Shown here one piece after another: positions 56,594-64,000 of a DNA stretch of 64,000 nt (positions are counted from its first letter, which is position 1; each line of letters opens with the position of its first letter). This stretch comes from CALJFL01 sp963669435 (lineage in GTDB: Bacteria; Pseudomonadota; Gammaproteobacteria; Pseudomonadales; Halieaceae): contig OY770025.1 of the NCBI GenBank assembly GCA_963669435.1, forward strand, positions 310,001-374,000, written 5' to 3'. The notes below the pieces were generated by a model. It was given only the letters and a program-made list of their open reading frames with translations, searched no databases and was not told the origin of the DNA. A program made the translations under genes and the position numbers.

Positions 56594-58819
56594 TTACGCT
56601 CCTGCGAGTAACTCGTTCAATGTCGCGCTCGGGCGCATCACTTTTTTAACCGTATCCCGGCGGGCGTGGTAATACCCATCCAGTTCTGCCGGAACGCCCT
56701 GCACTTCGCTCAGCTCAGCGACAATTTTTTCCTCGCCGGCTTCCATAGCGTCCGCCAGGGGAGCAAATTGTGCAGCCAACTCGGCATCCTCAGACTGGTC
56801 TGCCACCGCACGAGCCCAGTACATTCCAAGGTAGAAGTGGCTGCCGCGATTGTCCAGTTCACCGGTCTTACGCGAGGGTGACTTATTCAACTCCAGGAGC
56901 TTACCGGTGGCAAGGTCCAGGGTCTTCGAGAGGATGCCAGCACGCGGATTGTCCTGTTTACGCGAGAGGTCCTCCAGCGACACCGCCAGTGCCAGGAACT
57001 CGCCCAGGGAATCCCAGCGCAGATGGTTCTCCTCCTCGACCTGTTGTACGTGCTTGGGTGCCGAGCCGCCCGCTCCCGTTTCATACATACCGCCGCCGTT
57101 GAGCATCGGCACCACAGACAACATCTTGGCTGATGTGCCCAATTCCATGATCGGGAACAGGTCCGTCAGGTAATCGCGCAGCACATTCCCGGTGACTGAA
57201 ATTGTATCCTTGCCACGGAATTGACGCTCCATGGAATGCCGAATCGCCTGTACGTAAGACATCTGCTGAAGATCCAGCCCATCGGTATTGTGTTCCTGCA
57301 GGTACTTGTCGACCTTCTTTGCCAGTTGCCGGTCGTGCGCGCGCTCCGGATCCAACCAGAATACCGCCGGAGTATCTGACAACCTGGCTCGCGTTACTGC
57401 CAGTTTGACCCAGTCGCGAATGGCCTCGTCCTTGGTCTGGCAGGCGCGCCAGATATCGCCTTCTTCCACCTGGTGTTCGGTGAGTACGGTGCCGTCGGCT
57501 GTCACAACGCGCATGGTGCCGGGTTCGGTGATCTCGAAGGTCTTGTCGTGCGAGCCGTATTCTTCCGCCTTCTTGGCCATGAGCCCCACGTTGGGCACGG
57601 TGCCCATGGTGGTGGGGTCAAACGCACCGTGATTCTTGCAAAAGTCGATCATCTCCTGGTAGATGCGCGCGTAGGTACTCTCGGGCATCACCGCCTTGGT
57701 GTCCTTCTGCTTGCCATCAGGACCCCACATCTGGCCGGAGCTCCTGATCATGGCGGGCATTGACGCGTCGACAATCACATCGCTGGGGACATGCAGGTTG
57801 GAAATCCCCTTGACCGAATCGACCATGGCCAACTCCGGGCGGGTCGCATAGCAGGCCTGGATATCCTCCTCTATTTCCTCGCGCTTGGAACGCGGCAGGT
57901 CGGCAATCTTGTCATACACGCTGCCCAGGCCATCATTGGGATTGACGCCCAACTGGTCAAACAAGGCACCGTGCTTCTCGAACAGGTCCTTGTAAAACAC
58001 GGTCACGGCATGGCCGAATACGATCGGGTGGGACACTTTCATCATGGTCGCCTTAACGTGCAACGACCACATCACCCCGGTGCTTTTGGCGTCTTCCAAC
58101 GAGGCTTCAAAAAAGCTACGCAGCGCGGCGCAACTCATGAACATGCCATCTACCACTTCACCCGCTTCCAGGTGCAGTTCCTTCTTGACCTCGACATTGC
58201 CATCGGCATTTTCGAATTCAATCCGCACGTCGGTCGGGACATCCATCGTTGCCGACTGTTCACTGGAAAAGAAATCGCCGCCACGCATAAAGTCTGCATG
58301 CGTGCGCGAGGCCTTGCTCCACTTGCCCATTGAGTGAGGAAACTTCCTGGCAAAGGCTTTTACCGCCGGAGGCGCACGCCGATCGGAGTTACCCTCACGC
58401 AATACGGGGTTAACCGCACTACCCAGGACTTTGCCGTAGCGCTGTTGTATTTCCTGTTCCTCGTCCGTTTGTGGATCCGCCGGGTAATCAGGTACAGCGT
58501 AACCCTGCTCCTGCAACTCGGTGATACAGGCTTTTAACTGCGGCACCGAAGCGCTGATATTGGGTAACTTGACGATGTTGGCGTTGGGATCCTGGGTCAG
58601 CTCACCCAGGAATGCCAGGCCGTCAACGACCTGTTGTTCGGTTGTAAGCGAGTCCGGGAACGTGGCAAGTACCCGGCCGGCCAGCGAAATATCACTCAGC
58701 TTGACAGTAATCCCGGCGGCCGAGGTGAATTTCCTGACAATTGGCAACAGTGAACAGGTTGCCAGTGAGGGTGCTTCGTCAGTCAGTGTGTAGTAAATCA
58801 CCGGGTTAGTATCAGTCAT
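56594..58819 (-). CDS. icd: NADP-dependent isocitrate dehydrogenase, monomeric
   Basis: The 741-residue protein is the large monomeric IDH type (as in Azotobacter and Vibrio): NPVIYYTLTDEAPSLATCSL, NPVLREGNSDRRAPPAVK, VMWSLHVKATMMKVSHPIVF, DASMPAMIRSSGQMW, LDPERAHDRQL. It oxidises isocitrate to 2-oxoglutarate and supplies NADPH. The CBS gene follows at once on the same transcript. Confidence 0.97.
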   Translation of the reverse strand: MTDTNPVIYYTLTDEAPSLATCSLLPIVRKFTSAAGITVKLSDISLAGRVLATFPDSLTTEQQVVDGLAFLGELTQDPNANIVKLPNISASVPQLKACITELQEQGYAVPDYPADPQTDEEQEIQQRYGKVLGSAVNPVLREGNSDRRAPPAVKAFARKFPHSMGKWSKASRTHADFMRGGDFFSSEQSATMDVPTDVRIEFENADGNVEVKKELHLEAGEVVDGMFMSCAALRSFFEASLEDAKSTGVMWSLHVKATMMKVSHPIVFGHAVTVFYKDLFEKHGALFDQLGVNPNDGLGSVYDKIADLPRSKREEIEEDIQACYATRPELAMVDSVKGISNLHVPSDVIVDASMPAMIRSSGQMWGPDGKQKDTKAVMPESTYARIYQEMIDFCKNHGAFDPTTMGTVPNVGLMAKKAEEYGSHDKTFEITEPGTMRVVTADGTVLTEHQVEEGDIWRACQTKDEAIRDWVKLAVTRARLSDTPAVFWLDPERAHDRQLAKKVDKYLQEHNTDGLDLQQMSYVQAIRHSMERQFRGKDTISVTGNVLRDYLTDLFPIMELGTSAKMLSVVPMLNGGGMYETGAGGSAPKHVQQVEEENHLRWDSLGEFLALAVSLEDLSRKQDNPRAGILSKTLDLATGKLLELNKSPSRKTGELDNRGSHFYLGMYWARAVADQSEDAELAAQFAPLADAMEAGEEKIVAELSEVQGVPAELDGYYHARRDTVKKVMRPSATLNELLAGA

Positions 58820-59019
58820 CAGTATCCTTGTGTTTTTTCAAGCCGCATAAGAGGTCGATTATAACCCAGGCACCGGGTGCCATAAACTGATTTGCACCGC
58901 ATGTCGCATGCTAAACGCGCATTACTCGTCGCCAGTCACGAGTAACTTGACTTGCCGGCACACCACCGCTTAGGGTGCGGTTCCACCCATTTCTACAATT
59001 GCTAATAAGAGAATCCAAC

Positions 59020-59613
59020 GTGGCACAAACTCACGATCATGAAATTGTTTCCATCTACCCATTTTCCGAGGAACAAGTAGACGCACTGATGTCGCACGCA
59101 ACCGAAGCGGTCCTGATGTGGTCGACCAAGGACGGCTGGCCTGTAGGCGTTACCCACGCGTTTCTGTGGCGGGACGGCAAAATCTGGCTGACCTTCGCCA
59201 GTCACCGGCACCGTGCTGCAGCCATACGCCGAGACAATCGTGTATCTGTCGCGGTCAGTTCAGCCACCTATCCTCCCGGGTCCGACGAGAGCCTACCCAG
59301 CGGGGGTATAACCTTCAAAGGCACCGGCGAATTCTATGACGACGACGAAACCAAGGCCTGGTTCTACCGCGACCTCGCCAGGATCGTGGGCGCGGGTGAC
59401 AAGGAAGCCGAGGACAACTTCTTCCAGATTCTGGACTCACCGCTACGCACCATTCTGGCGGTAACCCCGGTAAAGCGCATTATGTACAACGCGGCCCTGG
59501 CGACTCAGCACATCGAAGGATCTGCAAAAGACGAGGAATTGGGTGAAAGACTGAGCAGCGACGCGTCACGCATGAACAAGGAGCGTGAAAAACGTGGGAT
59601 GGATCCACGCTAA
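59020..59613 (+). CDS. Pyridoxamine 5'-phosphate oxidase-fold protein
   Basis: From GTG at 59020 (VAQTHDHEIVSIYPFSEEQV) the 197-residue protein has the split-barrel flavin/F420-binding fold (FLWRDGKIWLTFASHRHRAA, NRVSVAVSSATYPPG, GITFKGTGEFYDDDETKAWF). It probably acts as a flavin-binding oxidoreductase of unknown substrate. Its stop shares one base with the next start (TAATG), so it is coupled to the serine hydrolase. Confidence 0.83.
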   Translation: MAQTHDHEIVSIYPFSEEQVDALMSHATEAVLMWSTKDGWPVGVTHAFLWRDGKIWLTFASHRHRAAAIRRDNRVSVAVSSATYPPGSDESLPSGGITFKGTGEFYDDDETKAWFYRDLARIVGAGDKEAEDNFFQILDSPLRTILAVTPVKRIMYNAALATQHIEGSAKDEELGERLSSDASRMNKEREKRGMDPR

Positions 59614-60881
59614 TGGAGATAAACGGCTCCACGACCGAACGGTATGCGCCGGTAAAACAGCTATTCGCCGCCAACATGGCAACCATGGCGGAAGACCACG
59701 CGCAGTTGTGCGTCTATCACCGCGGCGAGAAGGTCGTAGACCTATGGGCCTCCAAATCGACAGACCAGGCTTTCGACGCGGATTCACTGGTCAACGTGTT
59801 CAGCAGTGGCAAGAGCCTGGAAGCGATCGCGCTGGCGAGCCTAGTGGGCAAGGGCTTGCTGGATTACAACGCGAAAATTGTTGATTACTGGCCGGAATTT
59901 GGTGTGCAGGACAAGAGTGAGTTAACCGTGGCGCAGTTGATGCGCCACGAGGCCGGACTGGCAAGCTTCGACACGTCATTAACGACGCAGAGCCTGTTGC
60001 GGCAATCCATCAAGGAAAACCAGACAGGAGAAATCATCGAACAACAGCCGCTGAACTACGGTGACTATGAAGCAGGAAGCCGTGAGTACCACGCTATGAC
60101 CAGGGGCTGGATCGCTAACGAACTGTTCAGGCGCATTGATCCCGCCGGTCGGACCATCGGGGAGTACCTGCACACGGAGATGAACGCACCTGATCACACC
60201 GATGTGGTAATCGGTGTGCAGGAGGAGGTAGCGTCGCGGGTGATCCCCATCAAACCCCTGGGCTTCGGCTATCAATTGTTGCAGAGCCTCATCCCGCGTC
60301 GACTGGGGCGAAAGATCGTGCATAACATCAGGCAGATAGTCGGTCGCCTCATTCGGCTGATACCCTCCATGCGCAAGGGCAGTGCGCGGGGAGCCCCACC
60401 GCCCGTCGAGGGCTTTAAGTCAATTACATTCTTCAACAAACCCGAATTTGCCAGTGGCGAAACCCCCTCCGCCAATGCACACTGCTCCGCGCGCGGTCTT
60501 GCGCGGCTAGCATCCGCCATGTCGCAGGGCGGCACCTACCAGGATCGTGAATACCTCAACGAAGCGGGCTGGCAAGCCCTGCACGACAAGCCGGTCACTG
60601 CCAAAATGGGTTCCTTACTGACCACCAGTTTTACCCAGGGCGGCGTTGCCTTGTTCAATGAGTGCGACGAAACCAGCACCACCATAGAGCGCGAGTTTAA
60701 TGAGGGCCGGGAAGGTTTCTACGGCTGGATGGGATTGGGCGGCTCTATTTTTCAGTGGCACCCGGATGAGCAGATCGGATTTGCCTTCGTGCCAACCACA
60801 CTGCACGTACTCGACTTTCTCAATGAGCGAGGCAAAGTTTTGCAAGCAGAGGTCTTGCGCTGCGCCCGCGACCAAAACTGA
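59613..60881 (+). CDS. Class C beta-lactamase-fold serine hydrolase (EstB-like)
   Basis: The 422-residue protein carries FSSGKSLEAIAL (Ser-x-x-Lys) and YHAMTRGW (Tyr-x-x), and HEAGLASFD, as in EstB/LACTB-type esterases. No signal peptide is present, so an intracellular esterase is more likely than a beta-lactamase. It is translationally coupled to the PPOX-fold gene, suggesting a joint pathway of ester breakdown and reduction. Confidence 0.9.
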   Translation: MEINGSTTERYAPVKQLFAANMATMAEDHAQLCVYHRGEKVVDLWASKSTDQAFDADSLVNVFSSGKSLEAIALASLVGKGLLDYNAKIVDYWPEFGVQDKSELTVAQLMRHEAGLASFDTSLTTQSLLRQSIKENQTGEIIEQQPLNYGDYEAGSREYHAMTRGWIANELFRRIDPAGRTIGEYLHTEMNAPDHTDVVIGVQEEVASRVIPIKPLGFGYQLLQSLIPRRLGRKIVHNIRQIVGRLIRLIPSMRKGSARGAPPPVEGFKSITFFNKPEFASGETPSANAHCSARGLARLASAMSQGGTYQDREYLNEAGWQALHDKPVTAKMGSLLTTSFTQGGVALFNECDETSTTIEREFNEGREGFYGWMGLGGSIFQWHPDEQIGFAFVPTTLHVLDFLNERGKVLQAEVLRCARDQN

Positions 60882-60939
60882 ATAGCGCCAGCGGCTAAAA
60901 CCAAATACCTAATCCAGAAGCTTCGGGGGCGCTATATCC

Positions 60940-62067
60940 TCAGTTAATCAAATCCTGCATTAACTGACTTGCGCACAATTCCAGATATCGCTCGGCACTC
61001 GCCATGGCGTCCTGCACTGAATCGGTCTGCTCCATAATCTGGCGGCACTGCAAAATACCCGCCGCCAGCCGATCTGGCTCGCTGAGCTCGCAAGCACCAC
61101 ATAACACCGCTGTAGCTATCCCGCGATTCGAGGTACAGCGCAGCACCCCATCCACGACCTTGCCATCCAGGGATTGTCCGTCGAGCATGCCCTCTCCGGT
61201 GATCACCCAGTCGACGTCAGCCAGCTTTGCAGGCAGGCCGGACATCTCAATCACCATATCGATACCCGAATGTATTTTGCCACCTAGCAGCGCAATCACA
61301 CCTCCTGCCAGACCGCCGGCAGCACCTGAACCAGGTATGGACTGCAAATCAATGCCGGTTTTGGCATGCACCAGATCGGCAAAATGCGTCAGGCCCAGGT
61401 CCAGATCGCGCACCGCCATCTCGTCTGCGCCTTTTTGCGGACCGAATATCCAGGCGGCACCCTGAGGCCCATAGAATGGATTGCTCACATCACTGGCGAT
61501 ATCGATGCGCAACTGCGCCAGTCGGCTGTCGAGCCCGGAATCATCGATAGTGGCAATACGAGACAGATTTTCGCCGACCGGCGAGAGTTCATTACCGTTG
61601 GCATCGAGGAAACGGTAGCCAAGCGCAGCGGCCATACCGCTACCGGCATCATTGGTCGCGCTACCACCCACACCCAGCACGATCCGCTCGACACCCTGGT
61701 CGAGGGCGTCTGAAATCAGTTCTCCGGTTCCGAAACTACTGGTATGCAGGCAGTTGCGCTCATCCTCGGCCAGCAGTACCAGGCCGGAAGCTTTCGACAT
61801 CTCCAGATAGGCGGTGCGACCAGTTCGCGCCAGGCAATACCGTGCTCGAATAGGCCTGGAGAGCGGATCCTTAACTTCGATTTCCCGCCCCTCCAAATCG
61901 AGGTGCTCCTTGAGTATGTCCAACAAGCCGTCGCCACCGTCTGCAAGCGGATGTAACACCACATCCACTGAAGGATCGCTGCTGGCTAAACCACGTGCAA
62001 TAGCGCCACAGGCCTGGGCAGCCGAGAGTGAGCCCTTGAACTTATCCGGGCAGATTAAAACTTTCAT
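60940..62067 (-). CDS. Glycerate kinase (GarK/GlxK type)
   Basis: The 375-residue protein MKVLICPDKFKGSLSAAQAC has the glycerate 2-kinase features: DGGDGLLDIL, VLGVGGSATNDAGSGMAAAL, GSGAAGGLAGGVIALLGGKI, VITGEGMLDGQSLDGKVV. It phosphorylates glycerate into central metabolism. The frame is open to 62115, but MKVLICPDKFKG is the family start. Followed on the same strand from the DOPA dioxygenase-like gene. Confidence 0.94.
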   Translation of the reverse strand: MKVLICPDKFKGSLSAAQACGAIARGLASSDPSVDVVLHPLADGGDGLLDILKEHLDLEGREIEVKDPLSRPIRARYCLARTGRTAYLEMSKASGLVLLAEDERNCLHTSSFGTGELISDALDQGVERIVLGVGGSATNDAGSGMAAALGYRFLDANGNELSPVGENLSRIATIDDSGLDSRLAQLRIDIASDVSNPFYGPQGAAWIFGPQKGADEMAVRDLDLGLTHFADLVHAKTGIDLQSIPGSGAAGGLAGGVIALLGGKIHSGIDMVIEMSGLPAKLADVDWVITGEGMLDGQSLDGKVVDGVLRCTSNRGIATAVLCGACELSEPDRLAAGILQCRQIMEQTDSVQDAMASAERYLELCASQLMQDLIN

Positions 62068-62125
62068 GACGAGCTTTCCGTGCCCGGGTGAGCTACCCAG
62101 GCGGTACAGTAACAAGCGGTAACTA

Positions 62126-62473
62126 TCAAAATACTTCGAGCTTCAGTAGGGCTGGTTCCCCTAACCAATACGCGTGATCAGTATGATCCGCCAGGTCGTC
62201 GCCCGTCAATCCGTGCACCAGCACACTCAGGTCTTCGCGTTGTTGATCCAGCCAGGGGATCAACCCGTCGAAGTCGAGCGCGGTGAAAGCGAGCTGGCAG
62301 CTCCAATGGGGATGGGGTCCCACGGGACGGCGATGCACCCGCCCCACTTTCACACCAAACTTGTCGCCAGCCTGCGAGCAAAGATCTGCTGCGCGCTCGA
62401 CAGAGTCGGCATCAAAATACACATGCGCGTGGTAGGCACTGTGGCAGTTTATCGGGTGACGTGACACGAACAA
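62126..62473 (-). CDS. DOPA 4,5-dioxygenase-family protein
   Basis: The 115-residue protein has HAHVYFDADSVERA, GPHPHWSCQLAF and HGLTGDDLADHTDHAYWLG, the His-rich metal motif set of the small DOPA 4,5-dioxygenase family. Substrate in bacteria is not established; some act on catechols. It is 58 bp upstream of glycerate kinase on the same strand. Confidence 0.88.
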   Translation of the reverse strand: MFVSRHPINCHSAYHAHVYFDADSVERAADLCSQAGDKFGVKVGRVHRRPVGPHPHWSCQLAFTALDFDGLIPWLDQQREDLSVLVHGLTGDDLADHTDHAYWLGEPALLKLEVF

Positions 62474-62625
62474 AAACCTGCTGGGTTAATCGTCCCAGCA
62501 TATAAGCTCGCCGGCGGATTGGCGAGTCAAAATAGATCGTAAGGATGCACTAACGGCAGCGGTTCAGGCTACTCGGCGTTTCCGCCACGGGGTAGTAGCC
62601 AGGTTAACCACGGACACAAACTCTC

Positions 62626-64000
62626 CTAAAACGGGAACTTCTGCTCCCCGGTCTGGATAGTCACCCACTTCAACTCGGTGAACTCATCCATAGAGAATTT
62701 GCCACCTTCCCTGCCCATGCCACTGTCCTTGACCCCGCCAAAAGGCACCACCGGCTCATCGCGGATTGTCGGGCCGTTAATATGCACCATGCCAGACTCC
62801 AGTTCCTCAATCATCATCATGGACTTTTGCAGATCATTGGTAATCACTGCAGAGGTCAATCCGTACTCACTATCATTCGCCAGTTGCAGGGCATGGTGAT
62901 GATCGTCCGCCTTGATCACCGAGGCGACGGGACCAAAACACTCGGTGCGAAATATACTCATCTGGTCGGTTACGTCGGCGAGCACGGTGGGATGATAGAA
63001 GTTACCCTCATGGGCTCCACCAGTAAGCAGGCGAGCACCATCCGCAACAGCCGCATCCACCTGCGCCTGAATAAATTCCGGCTGGGTACCGCGAATCAAT
63101 GGACCCACGACGACACCCGGTTCGCGCGGATCACCCCACTTGAGGCTGGCAACTTTGGCTGCAAACTTTTCGAGGAAGCTATCGTAAATTCCACTTTCGA
63201 CAATTACGCGTGAGCCGGTCATACACACCTGCCCCTGGTGCATAAAATTGCTAAATGCCGCTGCATTCACAGCGTAATCGACATTCGCATCGTCCAGTAC
63301 TATCAGCGGATTTTTGCCGCCCATTTCCAGCGTACATTTGGTGTTGTATTTCGCCGCAGTCGCAGCGATAGATTTACCTACACGCGTTGAACCCGTGAAA
63401 CTGACTTTTTTCAACCGGGGGTCGGCGATCAAACTGTCACCCAGGTCCGCACCCTGGGCCGGTAACACATTGAATACGCCGTCGGGCATCCCTGCCTCAC
63501 TGTAGATTTCTGCGAGCTTGAGGCCAATCACCGGTGTCACTTCCGAAGGTTTGAGGATAACCGCGTTACCGGCCGCCAGCGCCCATCCAACCTTGCGGTT
63601 GGATAAGAGCAGGGGGAAGTTAAAGGGCGAAATAGCCAACACAATGCCCAGGGGGCGACGAATACAATAGGACTTTACACCGGGGTAATCGGACAAATAC
63701 GTTTCACCGGTTACACGACGACACTCCCCGGCCATGGCGCGCATAAAGGCGGGTGTGTGTGTGGTCTCATAGCCAGCCTTGAACAAGGTAGAACCGGCTT
63801 CCGAGACCAGCACCTCCTGTAATTCCTGGGCACGTGACTCCATCACTGAAGCGGCCTTCAAAAACACCGCCTCGCGTGCCGAGGGAGACCAGATTTTCCA
63901 TTCCTGGAAACCTGCCCAGGCAGCATCCAGCGCGATTTCAGCGTCGGCTACCCCGGCCTGATGTACACGGGCATACAGCTCGCCAGTCGCTGGGTTGATA
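62626..64000 (-). CDS. NAD(P)-dependent aldehyde dehydrogenase (cut by window edge)
   Basis: At least 458 codons are present and the frame runs off the right edge; upstream codons read INPATGELYARVHQAG, AWAGFQEWKIWSPS and AREAVFLKAA, the standard N-terminal region. Visible sites are ISPFNFPLLL, SFTGSTRVGKSIA, the Glu in LEMGGKNPLIVL and the catalytic Cys in GQVCMTGSR. It oxidises an aldehyde to the acid; the sequence is closest in style to benzaldehyde/vanillin dehydrogenases. An aldehyde from alkane oxidation is another option. Confidence 0.93.
   Translation of the reverse strand, partial: INPATGELYARVHQAGVADAEIALDAAWAGFQEWKIWSPSAREAVFLKAASVMESRAQELQEVLVSEAGSTLFKAGYETTHTPAFMRAMAGECRRVTGETYLSDYPGVKSYCIRRPLGIVLAISPFNFPLLLSNRKVGWALAAGNAVILKPSEVTPVIGLKLAEIYSEAGMPDGVFNVLPAQGADLGDSLIADPRLKKVSFTGSTRVGKSIAATAAKYNTKCTLEMGGKNPLIVLDDANVDYAVNAAAFSNFMHQGQVCMTGSRVIVESGIYDSFLEKFAAKVASLKWGDPREPGVVVGPLIRGTQPEFIQAQVDAAVADGARLLTGGAHEGNFYHPTVLADVTDQMSIFRTECFGPVASVIKADDHHHALQLANDSEYGLTSAVITNDLQKSMMMIEELESGMVHINGPTIRDEPVVPFGGVKDSGMGREGGKFSMDEFTELKWVTIQTGEQKFPF

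Overview
The window is chromosomal DNA of a GC-rich, aerobic gammaproteobacterium. The gene set (rpsP-rimM-trmD-rplS, ffh next to a CcsA-like protein and a CNNM/CBS protein, AlkB with a rubredoxin, FMN-binding glutamate synthase-like protein, monomeric isocitrate dehydrogenase, HTTM/DUF393 pair, Pla-1/cef lipase) suggests a marine oligotroph of the Halieaceae/OM60 type. That placement is inference from gene content.

Layout. 1-11.4 kb: conserved housekeeping DNA. It holds xerD (cut by the window edge), the ribosomal protein/tRNA-modification operon, ffh, envelope and stress genes, then tgt and a queA that carries an apparent one-base frameshift. 11.5-31.5 kb: a genomic island of about 19.8 kb in the 3' end of tRNA-Leu(CAA), bounded by a 16-bp direct repeat, with a P4-type integrase at the right end. 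31.6-64 kb: core or strain-variable genes, namely tandem repeats, an acyltransferase, small envelope proteins, two GGDEF/EAL proteins, a lipase, an AraC-alkB-rubredoxin alkane module, a glutamate synthase-like protein, a subtilase/ECF sigma/anti-sigma locus, isocitrate dehydrogenase, a hydrolase, glycerate kinase and an aldehyde dehydrogenase cut by the right edge.

The island has four parts. (a) At the left end are small unknown genes, a two-gene membrane unit, and an HNH nuclease translationally coupled to a SIR2-like protein, which is a candidate anti-phage pair. (b) A decayed 3' end of a terminase small-subunit gene follows. (c) Next is a plus-strand polymorphic-toxin locus in which one YD/RHS polypeptide appears split into three consecutive genes, each with its own signal peptide. 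The middle gene ends in PKD, thrombospondin type 3 and CBM96-like domains. The last gene ends in a variable tip followed by an Imm50-like immunity gene, then a start-less orphan toxin tip and two further candidate immunity genes. (d) On the minus strand lies a minimal phage-satellite-like set: integrase, AlpA regulator, winged-helix genes, terminase small subunit directly abutting a tape-measure gene, and no capsid, portal or large terminase.

Regulatory features read directly from the sequence: divergent ECF-type promoters (GGAAT-N16/17-CGTC) between the acidic-repeat subtilase and its ECF sigma gene; a 15-nt direct repeat with 22-bp period between the AraC-family gene and alkB; a 14-bp perfect inverted repeat around the start codon of a winged-helix gene in the island; a stringent-type promoter before tRNA-Leu; and six rho-independent terminators.
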